Positions 45,824-57,100 of a stretch of 64,000 nucleotides of DNA are shown in pieces. Position 1 is the first letter of the stretch; each line of letters begins with the position of its first letter. The position numbers and the translations under genes are program-made. The notes beneath the pieces were generated by a model. That model did not search any database. It was not told the DNA's origin and worked only from the letters and a program-made list of their open reading frames with translations. Source of the stretch: Saccopteryx bilineata. Taxonomy: Eukaryota; Chordata; Mammalia; Chiroptera; Emballonuridae. The DNA lies in NCBI RefSeq assembly GCF_036850765.1, contig NC_089492.1, forward strand, positions 204,785,681 through 204,849,680, read 5' to 3'.

Positions 45824-48169
45824 GAAGGTAAAAACAAAAAACAAATCACTAAACATTAAAAACTGTAAAAGAACCTTTCATCTCATGATGAGGAAAGTGA
45901 TTGTAACCTAAGCATCAGAAGAACATCAAAACTGATCAATCTAGTAGAAATGTAAACTACATTCTATATATCTGGACATCAGACTAACACTTCAGAAGGA
46001 GAAAGAGTTCATAACTTTCATCCAAAAGTCTTGGATTGTAGTTCTAGCCCTACCATTTAATGTGTGTGTGGTATCATGTAAATCACTTAAAGCTATATTT
46101 ACCTATGTATATAAAAAGAGTAATGGTAATGCTCCCCTGACTCACCACTGTAAGAATTATAGGAGATAACACAAATGAAAATCTTTTGTAAACAAAGTCT
46201 TGGCTATAGCCATTTATCAGCATTCACTGATTGGATTAAGCATCTACCACACAAACCTTTCAGGAGGTTCAGTCTGAAACAGTTATAGTAGGCATTCTGT
46301 GGCCTTAGAAGAATGTCTAGTGAAACTTATTGGTTATCAGCATGACTTCAAATTGGTCCAGTCAACCATTAGACAATGGGATTTCCTAAATAATCATTGG
46401 AGGGTGAGGGGCAGGGCCAGAGAGTTCTCTGTTTTCTTTGAGGAAAAGGATTAAGAAAGAAGGCAAGAGAGATCTTCTTTAGAAGTGAAAAGAACCTATG
46501 ATATTAATAACCAAAATTCTCTGAGGTAGATACCTATCTGGCAATGACTGGGGCAGAAGTAGAGTCCAACCTATAGTTAAGAGTGGTCCTTCTTGGTGAT
46601 GTCAAGAGACAGATCTCAGGTTGCCAGGGCACTGGCACAGGGGGCATACAGATGTGTGCTGGCAGCTGAGCAGAGGCAAAGCAATAAACAATTTGTGGTC
46701 AACAGGAAACTTAATAAATGTTTCAAGTTTAACAGAGATTAGAGGGCTAAGCATCCCAAAGGCTCTAGTGAGAAAAATTTTAAAACAAAAATCTTGTGGG
46801 ATTTTGTATGAATTTCTTTCTAAAACTTTGGATATGTCTGCTAGCTGAGGGGAGTTGGGGACGGAGATCTTATACAAATTGACCTCCAGTCTCGATAATT
46901 TCAGTAAGACATGGCACAGCAACCACACTGCTTCTGAACAAATTTTCTTGGCTTGATTTTATAATTGATTGCCTTTTCAGTTGGTAAGTAGATCTCATCC
47001 CTGAAATAAGACTACTGATTTCTGATTTGGTTGCCAAATATTATATTTTCAGAAATTCTAATATTTCTAACACAATTAGTGCCAAGCACTACTGTAAGTA
47101 CTATGCAAATATTAACTCTTATTTTGACAGGCCCTTCTTTCTGCGGGGTCATAGTGGCATCCTCACGCAGCGAGGACTGCAATTTTGCATTGCTCCACAC
47201 TAGCTAGGGACATTACATTGTCTAGACTACACCAATTGCTGAAGATTACCCACCGTGTGTTCTCTGGGGCGTTGTCCTGATGAATGTAAACGGTTTTTCT
47301 CTCTTGTCTGCAGGGAGGCAGCCATTTGAAATGTTTTCCTTTACTTGAATTGATCCCCTACATTTGGTTAGAGAGAACATTTGCCCAGTAATCTTTTAGG
47401 TCACCTCCCTCCTCAATGTTTCTCCCCTTCCCATCTGCAAGCCTGACAAGCATATTGTGAGACAGATTCACTACACTGTGCTACATATGTCTAGTTTTCA
47501 AAAATCTTCAATCAAATTTTAGTCCCCCAAGCCCTTTTTTCTGATTTCCATTCTTTCTTATTGGTTAACACCTTTCTAATAATCAGGTGTCCAGAGCTGT
47601 ATCATCTTATCACTTTGCAGGTTCAGTTTCCAGGTGCTGTTTATTGTGACTCTAGGGCTTTTGAGGCATATCTGTCATTCACCCAATGGCTCTGCTTCCA
47701 ATTATTTATCTCCAGGCACTTAGCTCCTGCCTACTTTAACTTTAGTTTTTTGCCTCAAATTTCTAGTCTTACTGGGTTTCTCTCTATTATGGCTTGTCAA
47801 TCTATAATGCGTACAACATGTCTAGATAATATAATTCTTGATAATATAATTCCTGTGTTACATAAAAGTTAATAAATGCCAACAACAGCTAAAAGGATTG
47901 TATTAATAATGATAAAAAAGTTAACATTCATTGAACACTTTACCACATGCCAGGCACTTTTATGTATGCTCTTACAGTAAATCATAATCAGTAAGTGCTA
48001 TTGTCAACTTTTTAATTTTTTTACAGATAAAGATACTTGAGGTTTATAAAAATTAAGTAATTTGCTCAAAGTGAAAAAGCTACTAAGTGAAAAGTTCAGG
48101 CTTTGAATCCAGGTTGTGAACTTAATCATCACACTACATTGTTTTCACCTGAATTTAGTAAGGACCATC
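45824..48169. other. Unassigned with several MIR remnants
   Basis: No gene is found. Bases 46020-46160 have sense-MIR order. Bases 47070-47120 are a short reverse-MIR piece ('agtgccaagcactactgtaa'). Bases 47915-48140 are a longer reverse MIR ('catgccaggcactttt', 'gctactaagtgaaaagttc'). Open frames such as 47561-47872 have no domain. Confidence 0.6.
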
Positions 48170-48284
48170 TACCGTGTGTCCGTAAAGTCATGATGCACTA
48201 TTGACAGGACACAGGAAAGCAACAAAAGACGATAGAAATGTGAAATCTGCACCAAATAAAAGGAAAACTCTCCCAGTTTCATAC

Positions 48285-48608
48285 CTATTCAGTGCAGTTC
48301 GATGTGGGCTCATGCACAGATTTTTTAGGGCTCCTTAGGTGGCTATCATGTATAGCCTCTACAGACTCGTCACTGACTGATGGCCTACCAGAACAGGGTT
48401 TCTCCACCAAACTGCCAGTTTCCTTCAACTGCGTATCCCACTGAGTAATGTTATTCCTATGTGGTGGTGCTTCATTATAAACACGCCAATATGCACGTTG
48501 CACATTGGTCACGGATTCGAATTTAGCGAGCCACAGAACACACTGAACTTTCCTCTGTACTGTCCACATCTTGACTGGCATGGCCATGGGCTGCTCTGCT
48601 GTATACAC
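48285..48608 (-). pseudogene. Helix-turn-helix transposase fragment (arthropod-like)
   Basis: A 107-codon open frame. Its residues 18-100 contain 'VQCVLWLAKFESVTNVQRAY', then 'PPHRNNITQWDTQLKETGSL', a 'SGRPSVSDESVEAI' linker and 'LRSPKKSV'. From family knowledge, this is the layout of the N-terminal DNA-binding region of transposases that are abundant in arthropods (often described as a DUF4817-like helix-turn-helix). The usual following DDE/D domain is missing, and the frame runs into the left inverted repeat. It is non-functional. The frame is intact over its remaining length, suggesting limited age. Confidence 0.78.
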
Positions 48609-48914
48609 GGTGTTACGTCATCATCTGTGCATGTACACATGCTGACACATCATCCTACAGAAACTGGGATCGTTTTCCTTTTATTTGGTGCAGATTTCAC
48701 TTTTTTTTTTTAATTAATTTTACTAGGGAGACATCAATAAATCAGGGTACATATGTTCAGAGAAAACATGTCCAGGTTATCTTGTCAATCGATTATGTTG
48801 CATACCCATCATCCAAAGTCAGATTGTCCTCTGTCACCTTCTATCTAGTTTTCTTTGTGCCCCTCCCCCTCCCCATTTTCCTGATGGTTTTGTTTTGTTT
48901 TGTTCTTTTTATCT

Positions 48915-49869
48915 GGTTGGAAACCCTCCCTTTAGTAATTCCTGGAGTGGGGTTTTCTGATGATAAATTCCCTCATCTTTTCTGTATCTGTGAATGTTTT
49001 TATTTCTCCTTCATATTTGAAGGATAGCTTTGATGGGTATAGTTACATGGCTGAAAGTTTCTTTCTTTCAGGGCTTTAAATATTGGGGTCCACTCTCTTC
49101 TAGCTTGTAGAGTTTCTGCTGAGAAATCTGATGATAATCTAATGGGCCTTCCTTTATATGTTGTATTTTTCTTTTCCCTGGCTGCCTTGAGAATTTTTTC
49201 TTTGTCATTGGTTTGTGCCAATTTCATTATGATGTGCCTTGGAGTAGGTTTGTGGGGTTAAGAAAACTCAGAGTTCTGTTTGCTTTTTGAATTTGAAGCT
49301 TTAGTTCTTTCCACAGGCTTGGGAAGTTCTCGTCTATTATTTGTTTGAGTATGTTCTCCATTCCATTTTCTCTCTCTTCTCCCTCTGATATACCTATTAT
49401 TCTTATGTTATTCTTTTTGATGGAGTCAGATAATTCCTGTAGGGCTATCTCATTTTTTTTAATTTTTGAGTCTCTCTCTTCTTCTCTCTGTTGTGCCTGA
49501 AGTTGCTTGTCTTCTATGTCACTAATCCTACCTTCTATCTGGCCTGTTCTATTAGCTAAGCTTGTTATCTCATTTTTCAGCTCATGAATTGAGTTTTTCA
49601 TCTCTGTTTGATTTGTTTTTATAGTTTCAATTTCCTTGGTAATATATTCTTGGTGTTTGTTGAGTTGTTTTCTGAGCTTCCTAAATTGCCTTTCTGTGTT
49701 TTCTTGTATATCTGAGTATTTTTAGGATTTCTATTTTAAATTCTCTGTCATTTAGCTCCAAGGTTTTCAATATATTAAATTTTTTCTCCATAGATTTTTT
49801 CTCATCTATCTGTGCTACCTCTCTGTCTTTTGAATCCATGATATTCGATTTTCTTTTCCCTATTGGCAT
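48915..49869 (-). pseudogene. L1 ORF1 pseudogene of the ORF2-less L1
   Basis: The N-terminal frame starts 'MPIGKRKSNIMDSKDREVAQ'. The coiled-coil region follows ('MKNSIHELKNEITSLANRTG', 'RISDIEDKQLQAQQREEERD'), then the RRM motif 'KKNNIRIIGISEGEERENGM', and the C-terminal domain with 'KEKILKAAREKK' and 'SAETLQARREW'. Frameshifts near 49720, 49260 and 49035 break it into three frames. The sequence belongs to a different L1 lineage from the ORF1 at 30954-31889. It would have encoded the RNA chaperone only. Confidence 0.9.
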
Positions 49870-51127
49870 CTGAGAGTGGTTTTGTTGATAGTATTAATGA
49901 GAATTAATAAAGAATAAAAGTTAAAAAAATAAAAATAAAAACGAATTAAAAATATTATTATCCCCCCCCCATTTTTCCCCTCTTCTCTCCTCTCCTCTCC
50001 TTCTTGAGAAAATCTTGTGGTGAACTGTGAATTATATTGTGCTAAATAGAACAAAAACTACCTATAATGGAGGGCCTGAGTTGGGGATAAGTGATAAAGG
50101 GGCAAAAAGGGGGTATGGACCCACAAAATGCAAGAAAGAAAAAATTGGGGTCAAGAATAAAATGATTTGCTTTTGGGTTTTGGTTGACTAAGAGATATGA
50201 TGAGAGGAATAAGAGGGAAACAGGAAAAAGGGGAAAAATATTTTTAAAATTACTATTGTATTTAGTGGAGCAGGAACTAGATAAAATGGAGAGCCAGGGT
50301 TGGGAGCACTGCTAGTGAGTTTAAAAAGCAAAGTAAAAAACCCCTAGGGGCCACAAAGAAAAATTTGAGTCCCAGATCAAATAATTTGTTTGTGATTGAG
50401 GATTGAATGAGAGGAAAAGTAAAGGAGAAAAGAAGAAACTAATATAGAGGGATAAAAAAAAGAAAAAAAAAGAGGAAAACACAAAAAGAAGAAAAATAAT
50501 AAAAGGAGAGAGAGAGAGAGTTAAGGGTTTTGGAATGCAACCCTCATAGAGAGAAAGGAAGAAGAAAGAAAAGATAATAGGAGACGTAACACTTATTGGT
50601 AGTGTAGTTCAAGGAGAGGAGAGAGTAAGACCAGCAGAGAATTAAATGACCAAATTGGAAGAGGAAGAAAATAATCAAGACAAGAAGAAAAACAAACGAA
50701 CAAATATAATAAAATGGGATAGGTTATAAAGTCTGTGGATTATTCTTGATTTTGAGAGGTTATCTTCTTGCTTTTCCTTTTCTCTCCCTCTTCCTGGTCT
50801 GTGACTCTGTACCCCAGGTTCTGCCCCTGTGGCATGCTCAGGTAGAGGTAGGTTTGCAGTTGATAAGTCTCTATGGTGATGTCATATATTGGGCTTCAGT
50901 CTTGTTGGCAGTCAAGGCTCATTAGCATTTGCAGGCTCCACCAATGAGAGAGTCCGTGTTCCCAGTGCCTCTCTCCTAGTCTTTCCTTCCTGAATTAGTA
51001 GCCTGATGATCCAGCTATGGGGTTGCTGCAGCCTCTGCCTGGAGAGTAAGAGGCTCAAAGAGCTGGCAACTCCCTACTCTATTCCCACTCAGCGCAGGGC
51101 TCTGGGTAAGGCTCAATCAGTCAGAGC

Positions 51128-51135
51128 CCCTAGCA
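51128..51135. repeat. Left 8-bp target-site duplication of hAT element
   Basis: 'ccctagca', identical to 51340-51347. Confidence 0.95.
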
Positions 51136-51339
51136 CAGTGGTTCTCAACCTTTCTAATGCTGTGACCCCGCAATACAGTTCCTCATGTTGCGGTGACCCC
51201 AAGCCAAAAAATAATTTTGGTGGCTACTTCATAACTGTAATTTTGCTACAGTTATGATTTGGCATGTAAATACCTGATATGCATTATGTATTTTCCGATG
51301 GCTTTAGCGGGGTTGTGACCCACAGGTTGAGAACTGCTG
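51136..51339. mobile_element. SPIN-like hAT miniature element
   Basis: The ends 'cagtggttctcaacctttct' and, reverse-complemented, 'cagcagttctcaacctgtgg' are hAT-type inverted repeats. The interior keeps hallmark text of SPIN non-autonomous elements ('acagttcctcatgttg', 'ggctacttcataactgtaat', 'gtattttccgatgg'). A perfect 8-bp duplication with a CTAG core flanks it. SPIN elements are known for horizontal transfer among tetrapods, including bats. Its location inside the ORF2-less L1 shows it arrived after that L1. Confidence 0.9.
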
Positions 51340-51347
51340 CCCTAGCA
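51340..51347. repeat. Right 8-bp target-site duplication of hAT element
   Basis: Pairs with 51128-51135. Confidence 0.95.
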
Positions 51348-52201
51348 TAATCAGGCGGGGCTTTGGCCCACACAAAGACCTCTGACTCTGCCCCTTTGTC
51401 CAGTAACACGGGCACCCACTCCTGGGGGAATCTCTCGCCCACTATCTGTGCTCACGGACCAGGATATCCGGCCAGCTACCTCTCACTCTTGGTGAGGCGA
51501 CCCGCCTGCATGGAAAAGTTTGAGCATAGGGAATTTCGCTCCCACTCACTCCCTGCGTGCTGCTTTTCAGGGCACAGGGGCGACCTCAAGACTCTGGTTT
51601 TGACCCACAGAAAGGCCTCTGACTCTGCCCCTCTGTCTTGGAACATGGGCACCCACTCCTGGGTCTCTAGGAGGAATCTCTCACCCACTATCTGCGCACA
51701 CAGACCAGGAGATTGGGGCAGATAGCTGTTCCAAGTGCCTTTCTTTGTCTCGGTTTGGCAAGAGCGTTAGCTTGTGTTGACTGGGTTGCCACAAGCACAG
51801 TTTTTCCTCGGCTTGGATGTCCGTGCCACAGCCTGGTTCTATTCACACTCTATGCCCACCTTAGTTCCTATACTCTCAGTTCCCAGTGAAAGCAGCCCTT
51901 ATTTAGGTTAGTGAGGAAGACGGAGTGTTTCTTCCTCCTTATTTCCTTTGGGGTTGATTATATATTTAGTTAATTTTTCACTCTATCATACCTTTGCATT
52001 TAGTGTGGAACTTCTGGAGGCTCCAAGGATAGATTTTTCTGTCTCTGGTTGAAGATCTTTTTGAATTTTGGGGGAGATTTATTGGTATTACTCCTTACAG
52101 TGCCATTTCTCTGACGTCACTCTGATTTCACATTTCTATCATCTTTTGTTGCTTTTCTGTGACTGGTCAAAAGTGCACCATGACTTTACGGACATACTGT
52201 A

Positions 52202-52431
52202 TAAAGAGGCTTTACTTAGTTTTGCTTACTATTTTGCAAAATACAAAATATCTAATTCCAGTGTTTTCAACAGTAACAAATCCTTGATAATTAGCTTACT
52301 GGTTGAAAAAAAAAAAAAGAGCACATTGGAGAGTAGGAAGACATGGTTACTTCACAGCAACACATCAAACATGAACATTAACGGAGACTTCAGAGATTGA
52401 CTCGTCCAAGCACAGTATTCTCTTCCTTATT
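52202..52431. other. Short unassigned gap
   Basis: Contains an A-run near 52305-52318. No gene or repeat is recognised. Confidence 0.55.
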
Positions 52432-53399
52432 TGTGGTTTCACTCTCCACAGTTTTAGTGACTCATGCTCAACAGGGATCCAAAAACATTAAATGAATTTT
52501 TCTGGAAATAAACAATCCATAAGATTTAAATTGCACAATGTTCTGAGTAGTGCGGTGAAATCTTGCACCATCCCAGTCTATCCCACCTGGGACCTGAATT
52601 TTACCCAGCGTATCCACACTGGATACACTACGCAGCCATCATTAGTCACTTAGTGGTCATCTTCATTCTAAGTATACCTCATTTTATTTAATGGCCCCAA
52701 ACACAAGAGAAGTGATACTGTCAATTTGACATGCCAAAGAGAAACCATAAAGTGTTTCCTTTAAGTGAAAAGGTTACAGTTTTCCACTTAATTGGGGGGG
52801 ATTGTATACTGGGGTTGATAAGATCTACTGTAAAAAGGAAACTTTCATCCATTAAATTGTGAAAAAAAGAAAAAAGAAATTCATGATAGTTTTGCTGTTG
52901 CATCTCAACCTGAAAAAGTTATAACCACAGTGCGTGATCAGTGCTTAGTTAAGTTGGAAAAGAAATTAACTTTGTGGATCAAAGACATAAACAGAAAACA
53001 TGTTTTAATTAATCGCCAATGTGTTTTCACCAGAAAGCACTGAGCCTATAAAAAGACATCAGCAAGGGATCCCTGAAATGAATGACACCAAGCCATTTAT
53101 CGCAAGTAAGGGATGGCCACACAGATTCAGGAATAGATTTAGACTGAAATTATAAAAATTATTGCAGAGAGAGAGAGAGAGAGAGCACATTCATATAACT
53201 TTTATTACAGTATATTGTTAAAATAGTTTTATTATTAATAATGTTATTGTTGTTCATCTCTCACTGTACCTAGTTTATAAATTAAACTTTATCATAGGTA
53301 TTTCTGTACAGAAGAAAACAGTGCATGTAGGGCTCAGTACGACCAGTGGTTTCAAAGAAACCACTGGGAGCCTCGGAATGAATAAGGGGGAACTACTGT
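52432..53399 (+). mobile_element. Tigger1 DNA transposon, internally deleted
   Basis: The left terminus 'cagtattctcttccttattt' and right terminus, reverse-complemented, 'cagtagttcccccttattc' are the Tigger1-type inverted ends. The left UTR ('ccagcgtatccacactggat', 'attagtcacttagtggtcat') leads to a degenerate transposase start at about 52691. Homology runs to about 53165 and then jumps to the 3'UTR ('aataatgttattgttgttca'). The 968-bp element lacks the DDE core. Confidence 0.88.
52691..53165 (+). pseudogene. Tigger1 transposase N-terminal remnant
   Basis: It begins with ATG at 52691 and carries the DNA-binding region in several broken frames, for example text encoding 'KVFPLSEKV' near 52750 and 'TVRDQCLVKLEKKLTLWI' near 52930. 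Numerous stops and frame breaks are present, as expected for a very old element. A GA microsatellite (53166-53184) lies at the deletion point. Confidence 0.8.
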
Positions 53400-53770
53400 G
53401 TCTTATTTGAAAGAGGAAGATCCTAAGACACAATTATAGAAATGACTTCATAAAATTTACAGATGAGTTCACAGCAGAGTATGGATTCCAGTGCTTTTCT
53501 CACCCCAAGGTCCTGTCTCCATGTTGAGAAGCAGCAGCTTCCCGCAGCCACTCAGGAGCTCATTTCTGAACCTAAGGACCAAAACCCGCTCTTGTCGTAA
53601 CTCACCTGTAAAGTAAGTTTTGCATTTTGCCCTCCCAGTGCTGCCTTTGTTATCATCCATATGCCCATCTTCAATTAAGGCTGGGCCAGCTGTGTGCCTT
53701 GTGCCTGGCCTGACACTGAAGACAACCTACAAAGATTGTTTATTTACTTCCCTGGTCAAATTACCAACAT
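53400..53770. other. Unassigned intergenic sequence
   Basis: No gene is found. The 63-98-codon frames on both strands show no domain. Confidence 0.5.
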
Positions 53771-54140
53771 GGCTCCAACGCTCCTTACTCCACTTCCTTA
53801 GCCTGTCATGCTCTCCCCTTTTCTACTTATTTGTCTTAAGCTATCAGTCCCCCAAGGTCCAGGCCATCTCCTACACACTCCCTGAGGTCCTCTCCAACCA
53901 CTTCAGGACAAAATGATCTCTCTCACCTCTTAAACCCTAGAACTCCTATTTCCCATGCCACTCATTTACCACTTACCATATGCTGCCCTGTATTGTCTGT
54001 TTGGTATCTTTTTATCTAAGAGACTGGCTTGCCTTGAGGGCAGAGATCATCTTTAATTCATCACTGTATCCACCACATTGCTTAGCCTAAGGCCCAGAAC
54101 AAAATAGGTGTTCTATAAATGTTTATTGATTTGTTTTACG
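53771..54140 (+). mobile_element. L2 LINE 3' end
   Basis: The order is typical of the L2 3' terminus: 'ctgaggtcctctccaacca', 'gagggcagagatcatcttta', 'tcactgtatccaccacattg', 'cctaaggcccagaac' and the end block 'ttctataaatgtttattga'. Non-coding. Confidence 0.85.
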
Positions 54141-57100
54141 TGGAAATGAAAATGACTTCCTTGCTTCTAAGGTGACCCAAGAAAAGAAGGCAACTTCTTT
54201 GAGACCCATGGGATCAACTGAGAAAATACTTTTAGAGCTGTCAAAAAAAATAATTTGAAGTACTTATAAATAAGGCTGTGTCAATGAATTGTTAATATAG
54301 CTAAAAATGAGTTGTTGGGAATTAGGCAAACAAAAACGAACAAACAAATTATCTTGCTACAGATTTGAATGCTTGGAGATAGTTTCCATTGATGTTTTCA
54401 AACCAGTTATTCATATAAATATGGTTTGAAAATCTGGCTGCTCACCATCAGATTACTAAAACTAGAGAAAATAAAAAACTATAATCTTGAAATTCTCCAT
54501 ATGTAGTGCTCTTATTTTACTGGGTTTGAATATTCTGTCAGGATGAGTCAACATGTTTTGGTGGCCTTCCTCATTGTAGTAACATCATAAATACCGAGAA
54601 GCCGAAGCTTTGAGTTGTACTTATAGAAGGATTGCTCCGATTTTTACAGATAAGACTTCAATTAAGAAAGAGATTGAATCTTTCATTGCTTTCTTTCAAA
54701 TGCTTTCTTAACTTACTGTCATCCTCTTCAGATTGATGAAAAAGGTCTGAATATCTTTTTTTTGATATTTCCATATCATTTATCAACAGATTGATCATTT
54801 GGATTGACATACTGCCCTATATTTAAGTTGGGATCTTAAATAAATTTATTGAATAAATTGGATCCTGTCAATGTTTAGCACACTTTTCACTCTATGTTAT
54901 AGAAGAGTAGAAATCTAGAACTAGAAGGGACTTTAGAAATCAATATATTCATTTTTTTTAAATTTTACACAGTGATGTGAAAATTGAGAAAGATTAGGTA
55001 ACTTGCCCAAAGCCATACATTTTTAATGAATTCATACATTCAATGAAGTACTTATTTTTATTATAGAATAGACTTTTTGTCATCTAACAATTAGCCTGGT
55101 TGGCAATAAATTTTAAAAATGTTTTTAAGATTCTCAGATAGAATTGCACTCAGGGTAGAATATAGAAATAATAATAGAAATAATCTCAAGAGAATGTGGT
55201 ATTTCTAAATTTATTTCTCTGTATGTTTCTCCACAGAGTAATGTCAGAAAACTAGTTACATAATAAGTATTTTATTTATTAAATAAATTTATAGAAACAT
55301 AAATAATAAATTATCTCAATCATAGATATAAAACTCTTTAATAACAAAGACAGGTTTTGAAATATGTAGTTGGAAGGGACGGCAGAGCCATGTGATAGCT
55401 GCAGGCTCCCTCCCTACAAAGACAGGACCCATTCTCAAACCAATCAGTCTGCCTTCAGTGTCCCCAATCTCCCTGTTATATGGCTTCTTCCCTTCTCACC
55501 ACCTACTTCAGATGTTTTATGCCCAGCCAACATCTTCCCTCCATCAAAGCAGGAATTAAGCACTTATTTAGTGTATTTGAATTACAACCTGTTACTTTAT
55601 CCAGACTTTTCCATCTTAAGTTTTTGATAATTCTTACATCATAAATATCTTTGAACTTCCTAAAATCACACTATTTCTAACATCAGCACAAAATCTAAAG
55701 GTAATTTAGTTACATGTAGGTAATAACTAAGGATCTGTCAAAGTCATGATCTATTCTTTCCCCACTTCTGCCCTGTAGATGGCAACTTCTTCCCTTGGAA
55801 GGATAAAACAGGGCCTAGTGACTGAGACAGAAGAATTTATGTCCCATTGTCACAAGGATTCATTCAGCTATAAATTCAGTCTTTCTTTGACCCAGGACTT
55901 TTTGGCACGCAGATTTTCCCTTATCACTTCCCCACCAAATAAACGAGCCCGTCATGTCAGCCTTCCACCCATCCTCCTTATTAGCTTCTCATCTATTTCC
56001 CAAATCACATTTTGTACTTTCTAGCATATATTTAAAATATTATATTATAGTTTTATGATGTGATCATCATACTTTTTCCATAATTCTGAAATAAAATACA
56101 TGCTATTTCTTTTATTTCCACATTAGCAACAATTTCTGACAATAAGATACAACATTAGAGAATGTATCCTCATTTATAGGTATTATCAAACTATCTTATA
56201 ATTAAGAACCACAAAATTTACCAGACTACAATATAATTTGGTGTAATCATAATAAGTTACATTTTTTTCTGGTACTTTACAACTTACCCTGATTACAATT
56301 TTGCATTATTTTTTACAACTTTTAACTACTTCTTGAGATACAGGAGGAAGAGTAATTTTATAATTATGCCCATTTTATAGTTGAAGAAATTGAGACTCTG
56401 AATATGTCTCTTGCTCAGTGATACTGGCCTCACTACATTTTCTACTTCTCCTAAAGGGAAATAAAGAAAGACAATTAACATTTGGAAATTGACATCTATT
56501 ATATGGTAGGTACCCTCTTAGAAACTTTTCACATATAATATCTGTAGCAACTTGCCCAGAATCTAACTATTAGTAAATATGGAAGTAGACTCTTCTTTCT
56601 TTCCCCCATCCGAAATCTCATGACTGATCATCTGAGAAACTGTCTCATCAATGCTTTTGGTTCTCCTGACACTTCTGTATTTCTCTCATACCTACTTAGC
56701 AAAACCCAGCATATTGCACTGTCATAACTCATGTTCTCTGCTTCTGTCACCAGGCATCAGTTTGTTGCATGAAAAAAATCATAAAACCAAAAATTCAAGT
56801 TCTCTAAATGCATCTCTGTCCTGCCTCTTTGATTTATTCTTGGTCAGTGTCTCCTCAGTCCTCTTCCACAGTTATTCTCCTCTTCATGACTCACATTACT
56901 TTTATTCTTAGCAGACTATCAGAGTCCCATCGCATCACAGAAATTAAGTCATCGGTCATGATCTTCCTCAGCTCCCAGAATGCCTAACTATAAATATAAT
57001 AACCACATATGCCTCTCTTCTTCCTTTCTTCCTGGCAGTCTCAGAGGATGTACCCTTCCTCCTATTCTAGAATAAAATCATTTGTTCTTTTGACTCATTA

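Larger units (their letters stand above)
48701..52130 (-). mobile_element. ORF2-less L1 (half-L1-like) with full 5'UTR
   Basis: In element orientation (right to left): a 5'UTR (52130 to about 49870), ORF1 (49869 to about 48915), then an abrupt junction near 48882 to the distal L1 3'UTR ('ggggagggggaggggcac' on the minus strand) and a poly-T tract at 48701-48711. About 3.8 kb encoding ORF2 is absent. Direct repeats 'gatttcac' at 48693-48700 and 52124-52131 mark the insertion inside the inverted repeat of the DNA transposon. The structure parallels HAL1 elements, which keep ORF1 only and depend on another L1's ORF2 protein. A SPIN-like element is nested at 51136-51339. Confidence 0.87.
49870..52130 (-). 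promoter_or_regulatory. Long L1 5'UTR with partial monomer duplication
   Basis: About 2.05 kb after subtracting the nested SPIN-like element. Bases 51369-51470 and 51605-51722 are related, sharing 'ggcacccactcctggg' and 'cctctgactctgcccct' with an offset of 237 bp. This resembles the monomer structure of some rodent L1 promoters. A purine-rich (plus-strand) region spans 50440-50700. The 5' terminus (52100-52130) contains 'aaatggcactgtaaggag' on the minus strand, with a CRE-like 'tgacgtca' at 52112-52119. Confidence 0.65.
48172..52199 (-). mobile_element. Tc1/mariner-like DNA transposon split by an L1
   Basis: The left end 'ccgtgtgtccgtaaagtcat' and right end, reverse-complemented, 'cagtatgtccgtaaagtcat' are flanked by TA (48170-48171 and 52200-52201). 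The inverted repeat continues for about 105 bp on both sides, through 'gcaacaaaag', 'tagaaatgtgaaatc' and 'caccaaataaaaggaaaac' up to 'cccagtttc'. The right copy is split by the L1 at 48701-52130. Without the L1 the element is about 600 bp and encodes only the N-terminal third of a transposase on the minus strand. The superfamily is inferred from the TA duplication and termini. Confidence 0.85.

Noticed and set aside
55779..56024. An 81-codon frame, possible retropseudogene or small gene
   Set aside because: No recognisable domain, no poly-A tail, no duplications and no splice context.
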